DNA of 64,000 nucleotides, from assembly GCF_003939025.1 (NCBI RefSeq), contig NZ_RQIH01000013.1, forward strand, positions 171,438-235,437, in the 5' to 3' direction. Made by a program: the position numbers and the translations under genes. This DNA comes from Rhizobium sophoriradicis (GTDB taxonomy: Bacteria; Pseudomonadota; Alphaproteobacteria; Rhizobiales; Rhizobiaceae). Below, one piece after another: positions 34,541 through 43,599 of the stretch; position 1 is the first letter of the stretch, and each line of letters begins with the position of its first letter. The notes under the pieces were generated by a model. It saw only the letters and a list, made by a program, of their open reading frames with translations. It ran no database searches and was not told the DNA's origin.

Positions 34541-35131
34541 TCAAACGGCGGAAAGTGCCTTGCGGACGCGCTCCAGATGCGCCTTGCGCCTGGCCTCGGT
34601 CGCGCGATCCATGTCGTGCAGACTCAGCATGCGAAAGACGACTTTCCTGGAGCAGAATTTGGCGATACCGCGCTTCAGCAGGCGGCGAACGGGATTGCCC
34701 ATGTAGAGATGCACCAGCCACCAGGACGAGCCCGTCGTCGTCAGCGCATAAAGCAGCCTGATATTAGTGAGCTGAGGCACGATGCGGCCGCCGGCGGCAT
34801 CGTGCGTGAAGGCCACACCCGGCGCAAAGATGCGATCGAAGAAACCCTTCAGGATGGCCGGGAAATTGAACCACCATTGCGGAAAGACAAGGACGAGACC
34901 ATCGGCCGACCGCAGCCGGGCGACGATATCGGCGACCGCCGTGGTATCGTAAGGCACATCGAAATAAGCGCGGCGTTCCGCCTCGGACAGGCGCGGATCG
35001 AAGTCCTCGGCGTTGAGATCGAGCAGGTCGACGACATGGCCGGAGGCTTCCAAGGCGTCGCGAGCCGTGCGCGCCACCGAGGCGGCAAAACTTTCCGGCA
35101 GCGGATGGGCAAGCACCAGGAGGATTCGCAT
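34541..35131 (-). CDS. NAD(P)H-dependent oxidoreductase, flavodoxin-like fold (NQO1 type)
   Basis: A 196-residue flavodoxin-fold quinone reductase-like protein (KefF/MdaB/NQO1 group). The FMN/FAD phosphate loop is VLAHPLPESFAASVARTARD. VFPQWWFNFPAILKGFFDRIFAPGVAF (in parts) is the typical flavin-side motif and ALTTTGSSWWLV the second loop. It probably reduces quinones by two electrons. xseA ends 3 bp upstream of this start region on the same strand (gap 35132-35133), so the two may be co-transcribed. Confidence 0.9.
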   Translation of the reverse strand: MRILLVLAHPLPESFAASVARTARDALEASGHVVDLLDLNAEDFDPRLSEAERRAYFDVPYDTTAVADIVARLRSADGLVLVFPQWWFNFPAILKGFFDRIFAPGVAFTHDAAGGRIVPQLTNIRLLYALTTTGSSWWLVHLYMGNPVRRLLKRGIAKFCSRKVVFRMLSLHDMDRATEARRKAHLERVRKALSAV

Positions 35132-35133
35132 CG

Positions 35134-36714
35134 TCAGAACAGGCTTCCCTGCTTCGGCGGCTCTGCGAGTTTGGCGCTGCGCTTCTTGGCGCCGGCAGGC
35201 GGAGCGCCGCCTTCCGTGGTCATCGCGCCGACGCGGCCATCGGCGAATTCGATGGCGATGCCTGTGCCGGCGGAGAGAGTCGCGGCCTGCGAGACCGGCC
35301 TGTCATCCTCATCGCGGATGACGGCATAGCCGCGCTTCAGCACATTCTTATAGGAGAGCGACTGCAGCACCCGATCCTGCGCGGAAAGCTCGGCGCGGGC
35401 GCGCGTCAGCTGATGGCGGATTGCCGTATCGGCATGGCGGGTCAAATTGCCCAGGCGCTCACGGCCGCGAGCGGTCTGTGTCTTCAACCGCGCCGGCAGT
35501 GAGGCGAGGATGGCTTCGGCGCGATCGATGCGCGATTTGGAGCGGTCGAGCAGCCGCTCCACGGTGCGTTCGGCCCGCGCCATGCGCTCGTTCAGCGTCT
35601 GGCGGCGTTCGGCGATGCGGTTGGAAAGCACGTCGGGGCGCAGATGCGAGGCGACACGCTCGAAACCGCGCCGCTTGTTGATGGTGTTGAGCGCCAGTCC
35701 GCGGCCAAGCCCGGCGGCTGCCTCGTCGAAGCGACGGCGCGGCAAAGCGAGAAGCTGATCGAGCGACGGCAATGCCCGCATCAGGGCACGGACGGACTGG
35801 CGGCGCTGATCCATCTGCCGGTTCATGCAGCCCTGCAGGCGGGCGGCAAGAGCCGCAAGCTGCGCCTCGAGCTCCGCCCTGACAGGCACCGCCATTTCCG
35901 CAGCCCCGGTCGGCGTCGGGGCGCGGATATCGGCGGCATAGTCGATCAGCGTCCAGTCGGTCTCGTGACCGACCGCCGAGATCAGCGGAATCCGGCTTTC
36001 GGCCGCGGCGCGCACGACGATCTCATCGTTGAAGCTCCAGAGATCTTCCAGGCTGCCGCCGCCACGCGCGACGATCAGCACGTCGGGACGGGCAATCGCA
36101 TCTCCCGGCTCCAGCGCATTGAAGCCACGAATGGCGTTCGCCACCTCTTCGCCGGCCCCCTCCCCCTGGACTTTGACCGGCCAGACGAGGACATGCACGG
36201 GAAAACGATCGGAGATGCGGTGCAGAATATCGCGGATCACGGCGCCGGTCGGCGAGGTGACGACACCGATCACCTTGGGCATGAAGGGCAGCCGCTTCTT
36301 GCGGGCGGCATCGAACAGGCCCTCGGCGCCGAGCTTGCGTTTGCGCTCTTCGATCAGCGCCATCAGCGCGCCGGCGCCGGCCGGCTCCAGCGTCTCGATG
36401 ACGATCTGATATTTGGAGGAGCCCGGAAAGGTGGTGACCTTACCGGTGGCGATCACTTCCATGCCCTCTTCCGGACGGAATTTCAGCCGCGAAAAGGTGG
36501 TCTTCCAGATGACGGCATCGATGCGGGCGCGATCGTCCTTCAGCGCGAAATAGGCATGGCCCGAGGAGTGCGGCCCACGATAGCCTGAGATTTCGCCACG
36601 CACGCGAACCTGGTCGAAGGCCGTCTCGACGGTGCGCTTGATCGAGCCGGAAAGCTCCGAAACCGAATATTCGGCAAGGTTGGTCGGCGAATCGCTGTCG
36701 AAGAGGTTGCTCAT
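35134..36714 (-). CDS. xseA: Exodeoxyribonuclease VII large subunit
   Basis: A 526-residue subunit of exonuclease VII, which degrades single-stranded DNA. The N-terminal OB fold (YSVSELSGSIKRTVETAFDQVRVRGEIS region) leads to the catalytic core. This has VIGVVTSPTGAVIRDI, the VARGGGSLEDLWSFNDE motif, and GHETDWTLIDYAADIRAPTPTGAAE (in parts). A long basic coiled-coil spans about 290-460. Length is a little above E. coli XseA. The small subunit gene xseB is not in this window. Confidence 0.95.
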   Translation of the reverse strand: MSNLFDSDSPTNLAEYSVSELSGSIKRTVETAFDQVRVRGEISGYRGPHSSGHAYFALKDDRARIDAVIWKTTFSRLKFRPEEGMEVIATGKVTTFPGSSKYQIVIETLEPAGAGALMALIEERKRKLGAEGLFDAARKKRLPFMPKVIGVVTSPTGAVIRDILHRISDRFPVHVLVWPVKVQGEGAGEEVANAIRGFNALEPGDAIARPDVLIVARGGGSLEDLWSFNDEIVVRAAAESRIPLISAVGHETDWTLIDYAADIRAPTPTGAAEMAVPVRAELEAQLAALAARLQGCMNRQMDQRRQSVRALMRALPSLDQLLALPRRRFDEAAAGLGRGLALNTINKRRGFERVASHLRPDVLSNRIAERRQTLNERMARAERTVERLLDRSKSRIDRAEAILASLPARLKTQTARGRERLGNLTRHADTAIRHQLTRARAELSAQDRVLQSLSYKNVLKRGYAVIRDEDDRPVSQAATLSAGTGIAIEFADGRVGAMTTEGGAPPAGAKKRSAKLAEPPKQGSLF

Positions 36715-37043
36715 CCCTTCTTTCTATGTCGATCGGCGGCAAACAGGAAGGTCGCGATCGTGGCTGGGGCCGGTTTCCCCGGCAGGCGAGCGGACGGTCA
36801 AGAGGCTCCGTAGGGCGGGCGCTTATCTCCGTCTCTCCTACAGGCGTGCGTTGAGCGCGAAAAAAACGCAACAAAATCGAGTAAATCTGTTTCGCACGGG
36901 AACGTATAGTTAGACTATGCGTTTCAGTCGAAAGGGATTGCTAACCACCGCAAAGCAAAGGCTTTTCGGCCGGTATGACCGGTAAATCTTTGTTAGCTGG
37001 CGCTTCCTATGCTTCCCCTCGTTCTCTTCGGGAAGGTGCTGAA
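36715..37043. other. Intergenic region, 329 bp, divergent promoters
   Basis: It separates xseA and the small membrane protein gene. An imperfect inverted repeat CGTATAGT-N3-ACTATGCG lies at 36903-36921. A possible 22-codon ORF starts at 36917 but has no ribosome site. Nothing else is recognised. Confidence 0.4.
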
Positions 37044-37286
37044 ATGATAATTCTCACAGCAGCAGCATTGGGCATCAGCGCCGCGCAAATGCGCTCGGCC
37101 GCAGCGATCGCATTGATCGCCGCGCTGATCGGCATCACATTTGCGCTGGCGGCGATAACCTCGCCCGGGCCGGTGTCGCTTTTGGCGCTACTCTATGCCA
37201 TTCTCGGCTACAATGGCGGCCTGATCCTTTACGTGCTCGGGCTCTACGCCCATGCACGCTTTCGCGCGCCGCGTGTTTCCCATTAG
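37044..37286 (+). CDS. Small membrane protein, unknown function
   Basis: An 80-residue protein with two strong hydrophobic segments, about residues 17-40 (AAAIALIAALIGITFALAAI) and 45-70 (SLLALLYAILGYNGGLIL), and a short basic tail. The ATG has GGAAGG upstream. The stop TAG lies inside the left terminal repeat of the 275-bp element that follows, so insertion may have shaped the C-terminus. No family is recognised. Confidence 0.55.
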   Translation: MIILTAAALGISAAQMRSAAAIALIAALIGITFALAAITSPGPVSLLALLYAILGYNGGLILYVLGLYAHARFRAPRVSH

Positions 37287-37557
37287 AGCCTTTCCTGGTT
37301 AGATTGAAGCATTCTGTTGGCTCAAACGGAGTCGGATGGTCGACCGGCCGGCGCGCGTCGTAGCCCAGCTCTACGGCCAAGCCGGCCGGTCGATCAGCCG
37401 GCCCGTTTCAGCCAACCCGAAGGGCCGGGCATCTTTCCGCCAGGATCAGAGGCGATCGGCTCGGACATACCTTGGGGTATGCCCGTCGCCAATCGCCTCT
37501 GCCCCGACGAAAACCTGCTCCGGCAGAATGCTTCAATCTAACCAGGAAAGGCTCTAA
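37283..37557. mobile_element. MITE-like element with 34-bp perfect terminal inverted repeats
   Basis: The ends 37283-37316 and 37524-37557 are perfect inverted copies of 34 bp, beginning TTAGAGCC and ending GGCTCTAA. The 207-bp interior has no ORF but folds into two nested hairpins. One has arms TCGACCGGCCGGC at 37340-37352 and 37381-37393; the other has arms CAGAGGCGAT and ATCGCCTCTG at 37447-37456 and 37492-37501. Non-coding, short, with long terminal repeats: it fits a MITE or a large palindromic intergenic repeat. No flanking duplication is obvious. Confidence 0.8.
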
Positions 37558-37585
37558 CGATTTGCCGTCATGATGATCGCCGGCG

Positions 37586-39433
37586 TCAATTCGTCGCCGC
37601 CCGATAACGAAAGAACTGCACGGCCGCGTCCGCCGCTTTTGGGAGCGGCTCCAGATAGGGCGGAATATTTCCCTTGCCGAGCTGCGCATAGAGGCCGTCC
37701 GGCTTCAGTTTGGCGAGCTGACGCGTCTGCGGATCACCAGGGCAGAAGGCAAGCGTCGTGACGCCCGCCCCCTTCAGAAAAGCTTCCGCCTCCCGCGGCT
37801 CAGCCATGCCGATATGCAACTCCGTCAGCATGCCGCCCTGATTGCGGTGATAGGGGGCCGAGAGAACCCGGTTTTGCGTAAAGCGGAGGATTGCGACACC
37901 CATTTCCGATGGCGCGGAGACGAGGCCGACAGGAAGCCCGGCAAGCGGCGCCAGCGCCTCTCTCGATGCACAGGTCTTTTCCTTTGCCGGTTCCGACGCC
38001 TCCTCCTGCGCCTCATTCTTCATCTGCAGCGAGATCAGCCCACCGCCGACGGCCCAGGTGGCGGGGACGCCTGCCAGCACCGTCATCACATAGACGAAGG
38101 CGACGGCGACATTTTCGCTGTCACTGTTGGAGATGCGCCTGATATCGATAATCAGCAGGGCAATCGGCAGGATGGAGATGAGGTTCGAGAAGGTCGAGCC
38201 GCGCACCTGGACGAGCGCGATCGCCCAGCTGATTGCAAGCAGAAACAGCAGAACAAGGTGAATCTGCACGCGGTCGCGCTGAACGATGCGGAAGGTGCAG
38301 ACGGCGATGCCGAAAAGACCGGCCGCATAGAAAGCGCCGATATCGAAAGGTTCGTTGCGCGCCAAAGCGAAGATCGACTTCGCCTCGGAGACATTGCGCA
38401 GCCAGAGTTCGACCAGCATGGGATCGAGACCGGCCAGCGGATCGCTCAGGCACTGCGGCGCAATCACGACAGCCGAACCGAGGACGCCGGCGCCGACGAC
38501 GACCAGCGCCGCAAAGCGCAGCGGCCTGGTCAGTCCGCTCGCAAACACCGCGCAAAACAGCAGAAGCCCGCCGCCGATCGCCGCAAGGCTGTAGAAACCG
38601 AGCGAGAGATTGTCGCAGGTAACCATCGAATAGAGCCGCGGCGGGACCGTTGCGAAAAAGAGAATGCTGATTGCAATCGCCAGCGCAAGCCCGAAGGACT
38701 GGGCGGCGACGGCGAAATCCTTGCCCTCCCATGCCCATAGAACGGCGACCGTCAGGCAGACGGCGGCAACGAAGGGCGTCGTCTCGGCGCCGATGGCGAT
38801 GGCGATGGCGGCCGCAATGCCGGCAACCGCATAGCTCCAGCCGCCGCGCTTCGGATCCAGCAGCATCGCCGTCATCGTCGCGACCAGCGCCAGCTGCGCG
38901 TTGTGATGATCGATGGCGCCCGGCGCGAACCGGTTGCCCGTGTAGATCGCAAGCGCGGTCAGTCCGAGGCTGATATGCATGCCGGCAACGCCGCCGATGC
39001 GCCGGCCCGCAACCCCCATGGCGAGCATGGCGGGCAGGATGAGCGATACGGGCCAGACGCCGAGCGCCAGCGCCTCGGCCGTCTCACGCGGCACAAACAG
39101 GCCGAAGAACCAGATCAGCGAGGCGATCGGCAGGTCGATCAACCGCGACCAGTGCATCAGCGTGCCGCCATTGAGGCCGAGACGATATTGCATCAGGTCG
39201 AACCAGCCCTGGCCGGCGAGAAAATCGCGCACCTCGACGAGGCGCATGCCATCGTCATTGTCGGGGCCGACGTAATCGGTAGCGCCATAGAGCTTGGTGA
39301 CGACGATGACGGCGGCGAGAATGACGCTATAGGCGATGACGGTCGGCCACAGACGCATCAGCAGGCCGCGGATGCCGCCGCTCGGGATATCGGTCGCGGA
39401 TGATGCGTTGGTGATCGGCTGTACGGCGTTCAT
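37586..39433 (-). CDS. Polytopic GT-C-type membrane glycosyltransferase-like protein
   Basis: A 615-residue protein with about 11-13 hydrophobic segments and a soluble C-terminal part of roughly 130 residues. After the first segment comes a periplasmic loop with GPDNDDGMRLVEVRDFLAG, which has the acidic DxD-like pattern and Arg of GT-C enzymes such as STT3/PglB and PMT. GAIDHHNAQLAL is a second loop with charged residues. A WWDYG motif of true oligosaccharyltransferases is not seen. It is divergent from a GtrB/GtrA pair, so it may be the transferase that uses their lipid-linked sugar (GtrC role). No substrate can be named. Confidence 0.65.
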   Translation of the reverse strand: MNAVQPITNASSATDIPSGGIRGLLMRLWPTVIAYSVILAAVIVVTKLYGATDYVGPDNDDGMRLVEVRDFLAGQGWFDLMQYRLGLNGGTLMHWSRLIDLPIASLIWFFGLFVPRETAEALALGVWPVSLILPAMLAMGVAGRRIGGVAGMHISLGLTALAIYTGNRFAPGAIDHHNAQLALVATMTAMLLDPKRGGWSYAVAGIAAAIAIAIGAETTPFVAAVCLTVAVLWAWEGKDFAVAAQSFGLALAIAISILFFATVPPRLYSMVTCDNLSLGFYSLAAIGGGLLLFCAVFASGLTRPLRFAALVVVGAGVLGSAVVIAPQCLSDPLAGLDPMLVELWLRNVSEAKSIFALARNEPFDIGAFYAAGLFGIAVCTFRIVQRDRVQIHLVLLFLLAISWAIALVQVRGSTFSNLISILPIALLIIDIRRISNSDSENVAVAFVYVMTVLAGVPATWAVGGGLISLQMKNEAQEEASEPAKEKTCASREALAPLAGLPVGLVSAPSEMGVAILRFTQNRVLSAPYHRNQGGMLTELHIGMAEPREAEAFLKGAGVTTLAFCPGDPQTRQLAKLKPDGLYAQLGKGNIPPYLEPLPKAADAAVQFFRYRAATN

Positions 39434-39591
39434 CGTGGTTAGCGGTTCGTTTCCGGATGGCCGACCCTAGCCGTCGCCGATCAAGAAAGTGTAAAGCCGG
39501 CTGCCGGCGCGACCGATTTTGCCTGCGTCATAGGGTCTTATTAACGCCGGGCGATTAGGCTCGGCACGGCTTTTGTGTAACGAGTAGAGTC

Positions 39592-40599
39592 ATGGCCCCA
39601 TTACGCCGCGGTAATCCTGAGATAGCCGTCCTGCTTCCCTGCTACAACGAGGCGGCGACGATCGGTTCTGTCGTGCGAGGGTTCCGGGCGACGCTGCCGG
39701 AAGCCGCGATCCACGTCTACGATAACAATTCCACCGATGGGACCGCGCTGCAGGCGATGCTGGCCGGCGCGCATGTCGTTCGCGAGCGGCGACAGGGCAA
39801 GGGCCACGTCGTGCGCCGGATGTTCGCCGACATCGAAGCCGACATCTACATCATCGCGGACGGCGACGGCACCTATGCCCCAAGTGACGCCGAGGAACTG
39901 GTGCGCACGCTGCTGACCGAGCGCGCCGACATGGTTGTGGGAACCAGGCGCGACGTGCATGCCGATGCCGGCCGCCAGGGCCATGCGCTCGGCAACCGGC
40001 TTTTCAACCTGCTCTACCGGACGATCTTCGGCCCTGATTTCACCGATATCTTTTCCGGCTACCGCGCCTTCTCGCGCCGCTTCGTCAAGAGCTTCCCGGC
40101 GGTCTCGGGCGGCTTCGAGATCGAAACCGAAATGTCCGTCCACGCCTCCCGGCTGAAACTGCCGGTCAGCGAGCTGGAACTGGATTATGGCCGCCGGCCG
40201 GAAGGCTCGCATTCCAAGCTTTCGACGTTCCGCGATGGCGGCAAGATCCTCTGGATGTTCGCGATGCTAATGAAGGAGACGCGGCCTTTCGCCTTCTTCA
40301 GTGCAATCAGCGCCGCCTTCATGCTGGCGAGCCTCGGCTTCATGACGCCGGTGCTGGCGGAATATTTCGAGACGGGCCTCGTCAGCCGCATGCCGACCTG
40401 GGTGCTGTCGATGGCGCTGATGATGATTTCCTTCATGCTCTTTACCGCCGGCGTCATCCTGGATTCGGTTGCGCGGGCCCGCGCCGAACAGCTGCGTATC
40501 CACTATATGAGCCTGGTAACGGCAAGCGCAGCCAAGCTGCCTGATCGCCAGCCAGCGCCGGCGCCGCGCGCCGGCCGCGGCAAGGCGGATGCAGCGTGA
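39592..40599 (+). CDS. Glycosyltransferase family 2, polyprenyl-phosphate sugar synthase-like (GtrB type)
   Basis: A 335-residue GT2 protein. The cytosolic GT-A domain has VLLPCYNEAATIGSVVRGFR, VYDNNSTDGT, and the metal-binding IIADGDGTYAP. Two hydrophobic helices follow at about residues 235-255 and 265-292. This is the DPM1/GtrB layout, where a sugar is moved to polyprenyl phosphate. It overlaps gtrA by 4 bp (ATGA) and is divergent from the GT-C-like gene. Confidence 0.86.
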   Translation: MAPLRRGNPEIAVLLPCYNEAATIGSVVRGFRATLPEAAIHVYDNNSTDGTALQAMLAGAHVVRERRQGKGHVVRRMFADIEADIYIIADGDGTYAPSDAEELVRTLLTERADMVVGTRRDVHADAGRQGHALGNRLFNLLYRTIFGPDFTDIFSGYRAFSRRFVKSFPAVSGGFEIETEMSVHASRLKLPVSELELDYGRRPEGSHSKLSTFRDGGKILWMFAMLMKETRPFAFFSAISAAFMLASLGFMTPVLAEYFETGLVSRMPTWVLSMALMMISFMLFTAGVILDSVARARAEQLRIHYMSLVTASAAKLPDRQPAPAPRAGRGKADAA

Positions 40600-40970
40600 A
40601 GAAGCTCATCCGTTTCGCGATTGCAGGCGGCATCGGCTTTCTCGTCGATGCAGGTGTGCTGTCGGCGCTGCTCGATCTGACGCCGCTCGGCCCCTTCGGG
40701 GCGCGGCTCATCGCGATCGCCCTGGCAATGGCGGCGACCTGGGCCTTCAACCGGAACTTCACCTTCGATCGCTCCGGCCGTTCGCTCGCCGACGAAGGCT
40801 TCCGCTACGGCTCGGTCGGCGTCACGGCGGCGCTCGTCAATTACGGGCTTTATTCCGCGCTGCTGCTTTCGCTGCCCGGGCTTCAGCCGCTTGCGGCGAT
40901 GGTGGTTGCCAGTGTCGCCGCGATGGTCTTCAGCTTCTTCGGCTATTCGCGCTTCGTCTTCCGCGCGTGA
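40596..40970 (+). CDS. GtrA family protein (lipid-linked sugar flippase)
   Basis: A 124-residue membrane protein with four hydrophobic helices. The GtrA signature is IRFAIAGGIGFLVDAGVL at the start, TWAFNRNFTF after helix 2, and FFGYSRFVFR at the end. GtrA proteins are thought to move polyprenyl-phosphate sugars across the membrane. The start overlaps the GT2 stop by 4 bp, so both are co-translated. Confidence 0.88.
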   Translation: MKKLIRFAIAGGIGFLVDAGVLSALLDLTPLGPFGARLIAIALAMAATWAFNRNFTFDRSGRSLADEGFRYGSVGVTAALVNYGLYSALLLSLPGLQPLAAMVVASVAAMVFSFFGYSRFVFRA

Positions 40971-40973
40971 TCA

Positions 40974-41960
40974 TCAGACCGCCTCCCAGCCGTCCTTCTC
41001 GCTGGCGCGATAGATCGCATCGATCACTTTCTGGTTCAGCTTCGAATTTTCGAGCGTGACGATCTCTTCCTTGCCGCTTTTTACCGCCCGAGAGAAAGCC
41101 TCGACCTCGCGCCTGTACTGTCGATTGTCCTGGAAGCGGAAGATGCGCGATTCATTGTGGCTGCGATCGGCCAGTTCGATCTCCTCCGGCCCCCAGCGAT
41201 TGGCGTTGAAGGGCGACTTGACCTCGATGTAACCGTCGGTGCCGTGAAAGACCATGATCTGGCGGTTGGCCATCTGCGTCGAGACATAGAAGCTCAACTC
41301 GAAATCGTCGAAGTCGGCCTTGACGCTCGAATAGATATCGGTGCCGAAATCCGGATCGCGCTCGGTGATCGCCTGGATCCGGAGCGGTTCCTTGCCGGTC
41401 GAAAATCGCGTGCTCATGACGGGATAGACGCCGATATCGGGAAGCCCGCCGCCGCCGAGCTCGGGAACGTTGCGCATGTTGGCGGGATCGCGGTTGAAAT
41501 AGGTGAAGGCGCCCTGCACATGCCGGAGCGAACCGATCGCGCCCTCATCGATCAGTGAACGCACCTTCTGCCAGACCGGCGAATAGGTGACCATATAGGC
41601 TTCCGTGACCACCACCTTATTGCGGTCGCGAGCGGCGATCACCGCGTCGATATCGTCGGCCTTCAGCGCCAAGGGCTTTTCGCAGAGCACATGCTTGCCG
41701 GCATCGGCTGCCTTGATCGACCATTCGATATGCTGCGAGGTCGGCAGCGGGATATAGACGGCGTCGATGACGTCAGAAGCCAGCATCTCCTCATAGGAGC
41801 CGAAGGCGTGCGGCACGGAAAAGCGGTCAGCCATCTCCCTTGCACGCCCGAGATCGCGGCTCGCAATCGCCGTGACGACACAATTTTCCGCGTCCTGAAT
41901 GGCAGGCACGACGTTGTCGCGCCCGATCTTCGCCGTCGAAATGATACCGAAACGCAGCAT
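40974..41960 (-). CDS. Gfo/Idh/MocA family oxidoreductase
   Basis: A 328-residue NAD(P)-dependent oxidoreductase. The Rossmann N-terminal domain has RFGIISTAKIGRDNVVPAI, VYIPLPTSQH and KHVLCEKPLALKA (the conserved EKP). The C-terminal domain has DIGVYPVMSTRF, the family's dinucleotide- and substrate-binding region. The ATG at 41960 is chosen because GGGAGG lies 7 bp upstream. The substrate is probably a sugar derivative, unspecified. Confidence 0.9.
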   Translation of the reverse strand: MLRFGIISTAKIGRDNVVPAIQDAENCVVTAIASRDLGRAREMADRFSVPHAFGSYEEMLASDVIDAVYIPLPTSQHIEWSIKAADAGKHVLCEKPLALKADDIDAVIAARDRNKVVVTEAYMVTYSPVWQKVRSLIDEGAIGSLRHVQGAFTYFNRDPANMRNVPELGGGGLPDIGVYPVMSTRFSTGKEPLRIQAITERDPDFGTDIYSSVKADFDDFELSFYVSTQMANRQIMVFHGTDGYIEVKSPFNANRWGPEEIELADRSHNESRIFRFQDNRQYRREVEAFSRAVKSGKEEIVTLENSKLNQKVIDAIYRASEKDGWEAV

Positions 41961-42087
41961 GTCCAAGCCTCCCAGACTGATGTCCGCGAACCATATTCAG
42001 GGCTCAGCTGCGGCGCAATGGTGCGACATGAAATCACGGAAGTTTGGTTTCCCGGATGCCGGCATCGCGCTAGTTTAGCTCAGATCG

Positions 42088-42139
42088 TTAGAGCATGATG
42101 TCGTCCGAAAACCGCATACACTTTTCGGCATCATGCTCC
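42088..42139. repeat. Palindromic repeat unit, copy 2 (inverted)
   Basis: GAGCATGATG pairs with CATCATGCTC, with an inner CCGAAAA/TTTTCGG stem. Reverse-complemented, the core matches copy 1 (27524-27575) with only a few differences. Confidence 0.8.
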
Positions 42140-42196
42140 GGGGCGGCGTTCTGCCGCATCCGCGATTTCACTCAGTTAACGATTTTGGAGAGCGTC

Positions 42197-43159
42197 ATGG
42201 AAATGCGCCGGCTTGGAAAAACAGGGCTTTCGGTCGCGCCGATCGTCATCGGCGGCAATGTCTTCGGCTGGACGGCCGATGAAAAAACATCCTTTGCCAT
42301 TCTCGACGCCTTTTTCGATGCGGGCCTGAACGCGATCGATACGGCGGATGTCTATTCCTCCTGGGTTCCGGCCAACAAGGGCGGCGATTCCGAGGAGATC
42401 ATCGGGCGCTGGCTGAAGCAATCAGGGGTTTCGCGCGACAAAGCCGTCATCATCACCAAGGTCGGTTCGGACATGGGTCACGGAAAGACGCTGAAGGAGA
42501 GCTATATTCTGAAAGCGGTCGAAGCGTCGCTCAGCCGGCTGCAGACAGACTACATCGATCTCTATCTCTCGCACTGGCCGGATGCCGATACGCCGCACGA
42601 GGAAACGCTCGGCGCTTTTGCCAAGCTGAAACAGCAAGGAAAAATTCGCGCCATCGGCTGCTCGAACTATGATGCGGGCCTTTTGAAGGCCTCCCTCGAT
42701 GCGGCCGAAAAGGCTGGGTTGCCACGCTACGACGTGCTGCAGCCAGAATATAATCTCTATGAGCGCGCAAGCTTCGAGGGATCGCTCGCTGAACTTTGCG
42801 TCAACAAGGATATCGGCGTCATCACCTACTTCAGCTTGGCCGCCGGCTTTCTCACCGGTAAATATCGCAGCAAGACCGATACGCAGGGCCGGGCACGCGA
42901 GGGCCGCGTCTCCAAATATTTAGACGAAAGGGGTCTGCGCATCCTTGCGGCACTCGACAAGGTGTCTGCCGAGACGGGCGCCAAGCCTGCGGAAATCTCG
43001 CTTGCCTGGCTCTTGCGCAAGAAAGGCGTGACGGCGCCGATCGCCAGCGCTACCAGCCTGTCGCAACTCGAAAGCCTGGCGAGAGCGGCGACACTGTCCC
43101 TCTCCGATGAGGCGATGGCGCTGCTCGACGAAGCCGGCACTGAAGGAACCGAGCCATGA
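42197..43159 (+). CDS. Aldo/keto reductase
   Basis: A 320-residue TIM-barrel NADPH-dependent reductase. It has GGNVFGWTADEKTSF, the catalytic Asp-Tyr in AIDTADVYSS, Lys in VIITKVGSDMG, and His in YLSHWPDADTP. The C-terminal NADP-binding part is VTAPIASATSLSQLE. The ATG at 42197 has GGAGAG upstream. It overlaps the GNAT gene by 4 bp (ATGA). Confidence 0.92.
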   Translation: MEMRRLGKTGLSVAPIVIGGNVFGWTADEKTSFAILDAFFDAGLNAIDTADVYSSWVPANKGGDSEEIIGRWLKQSGVSRDKAVIITKVGSDMGHGKTLKESYILKAVEASLSRLQTDYIDLYLSHWPDADTPHEETLGAFAKLKQQGKIRAIGCSNYDAGLLKASLDAAEKAGLPRYDVLQPEYNLYERASFEGSLAELCVNKDIGVITYFSLAAGFLTGKYRSKTDTQGRAREGRVSKYLDERGLRILAALDKVSAETGAKPAEISLAWLLRKKGVTAPIASATSLSQLESLARAATLSLSDEAMALLDEAGTEGTEP

Positions 43160-43599
43160 CGGTGACGATACGCGATGCCCGCCCTGAGGACGAAACCCGC
43201 TGGCGCGAACTCTGGGCGGCCTATCTCGACTTTTATGACGTGACTGTCGAGGCCGATATCACCGACCAGACATGGCGGCGGGTCTTCGATCCCGCCTCGG
43301 CGATCGCGATGCGGGTCGCCGACATCGACGGCAGGATCATCGGTTTTGCGCTCTATCTCACCCATGAGGGCACTTGGATCCGCGGCAGGGACTGCTATCT
43401 CGAAGACCTGTTCGTCGATCCCGATGCGCGCGGCAAGGGCGTCGGCCGGGCGCTGATGAACGATCTCGTGGCGCTCGGGAAGGCGAATGGCTGGTCGCGG
43501 CTTTATTGGCATACGAACGAAAACAACAAGACGGCCCGGGCCCTCTATGACAGCTATGTCGAGAGCGACGGCCACATCCGCTATCGCATCAGCTTCTGA
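43156..43599 (+). CDS. GNAT family N-acetyltransferase
   Basis: A 147-residue acetyltransferase. The acetyl-CoA-binding motif A is EDLFVDPDARGKGVGRALMNDL (given in parts: LFVDPDARGKGVGRAL). The C-terminal YWHTNENNKTARALYDS segment is typical. It is co-translated with the aldo/keto reductase. The 3' end overlaps the convergent M15-like gene by 11 bp. Substrate unknown. Confidence 0.9.
   Translation: MTVTIRDARPEDETRWRELWAAYLDFYDVTVEADITDQTWRRVFDPASAIAMRVADIDGRIIGFALYLTHEGTWIRGRDCYLEDLFVDPDARGKGVGRALMNDLVALGKANGWSRLYWHTNENNKTARALYDSYVESDGHIRYRISF

Noticed and set aside
36917..36985. 22-codon frame upstream of the small membrane protein gene
   Set aside because: No ribosome site and no sign of a leader-peptide function; it may be chance.
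42070..42095. Short stretch resembling a tRNA D-arm (TAGCTCAG...)
   Set aside because: No acceptor stem, anticodon arm or T-arm fits around it; it runs into the palindromic repeat copy 2.
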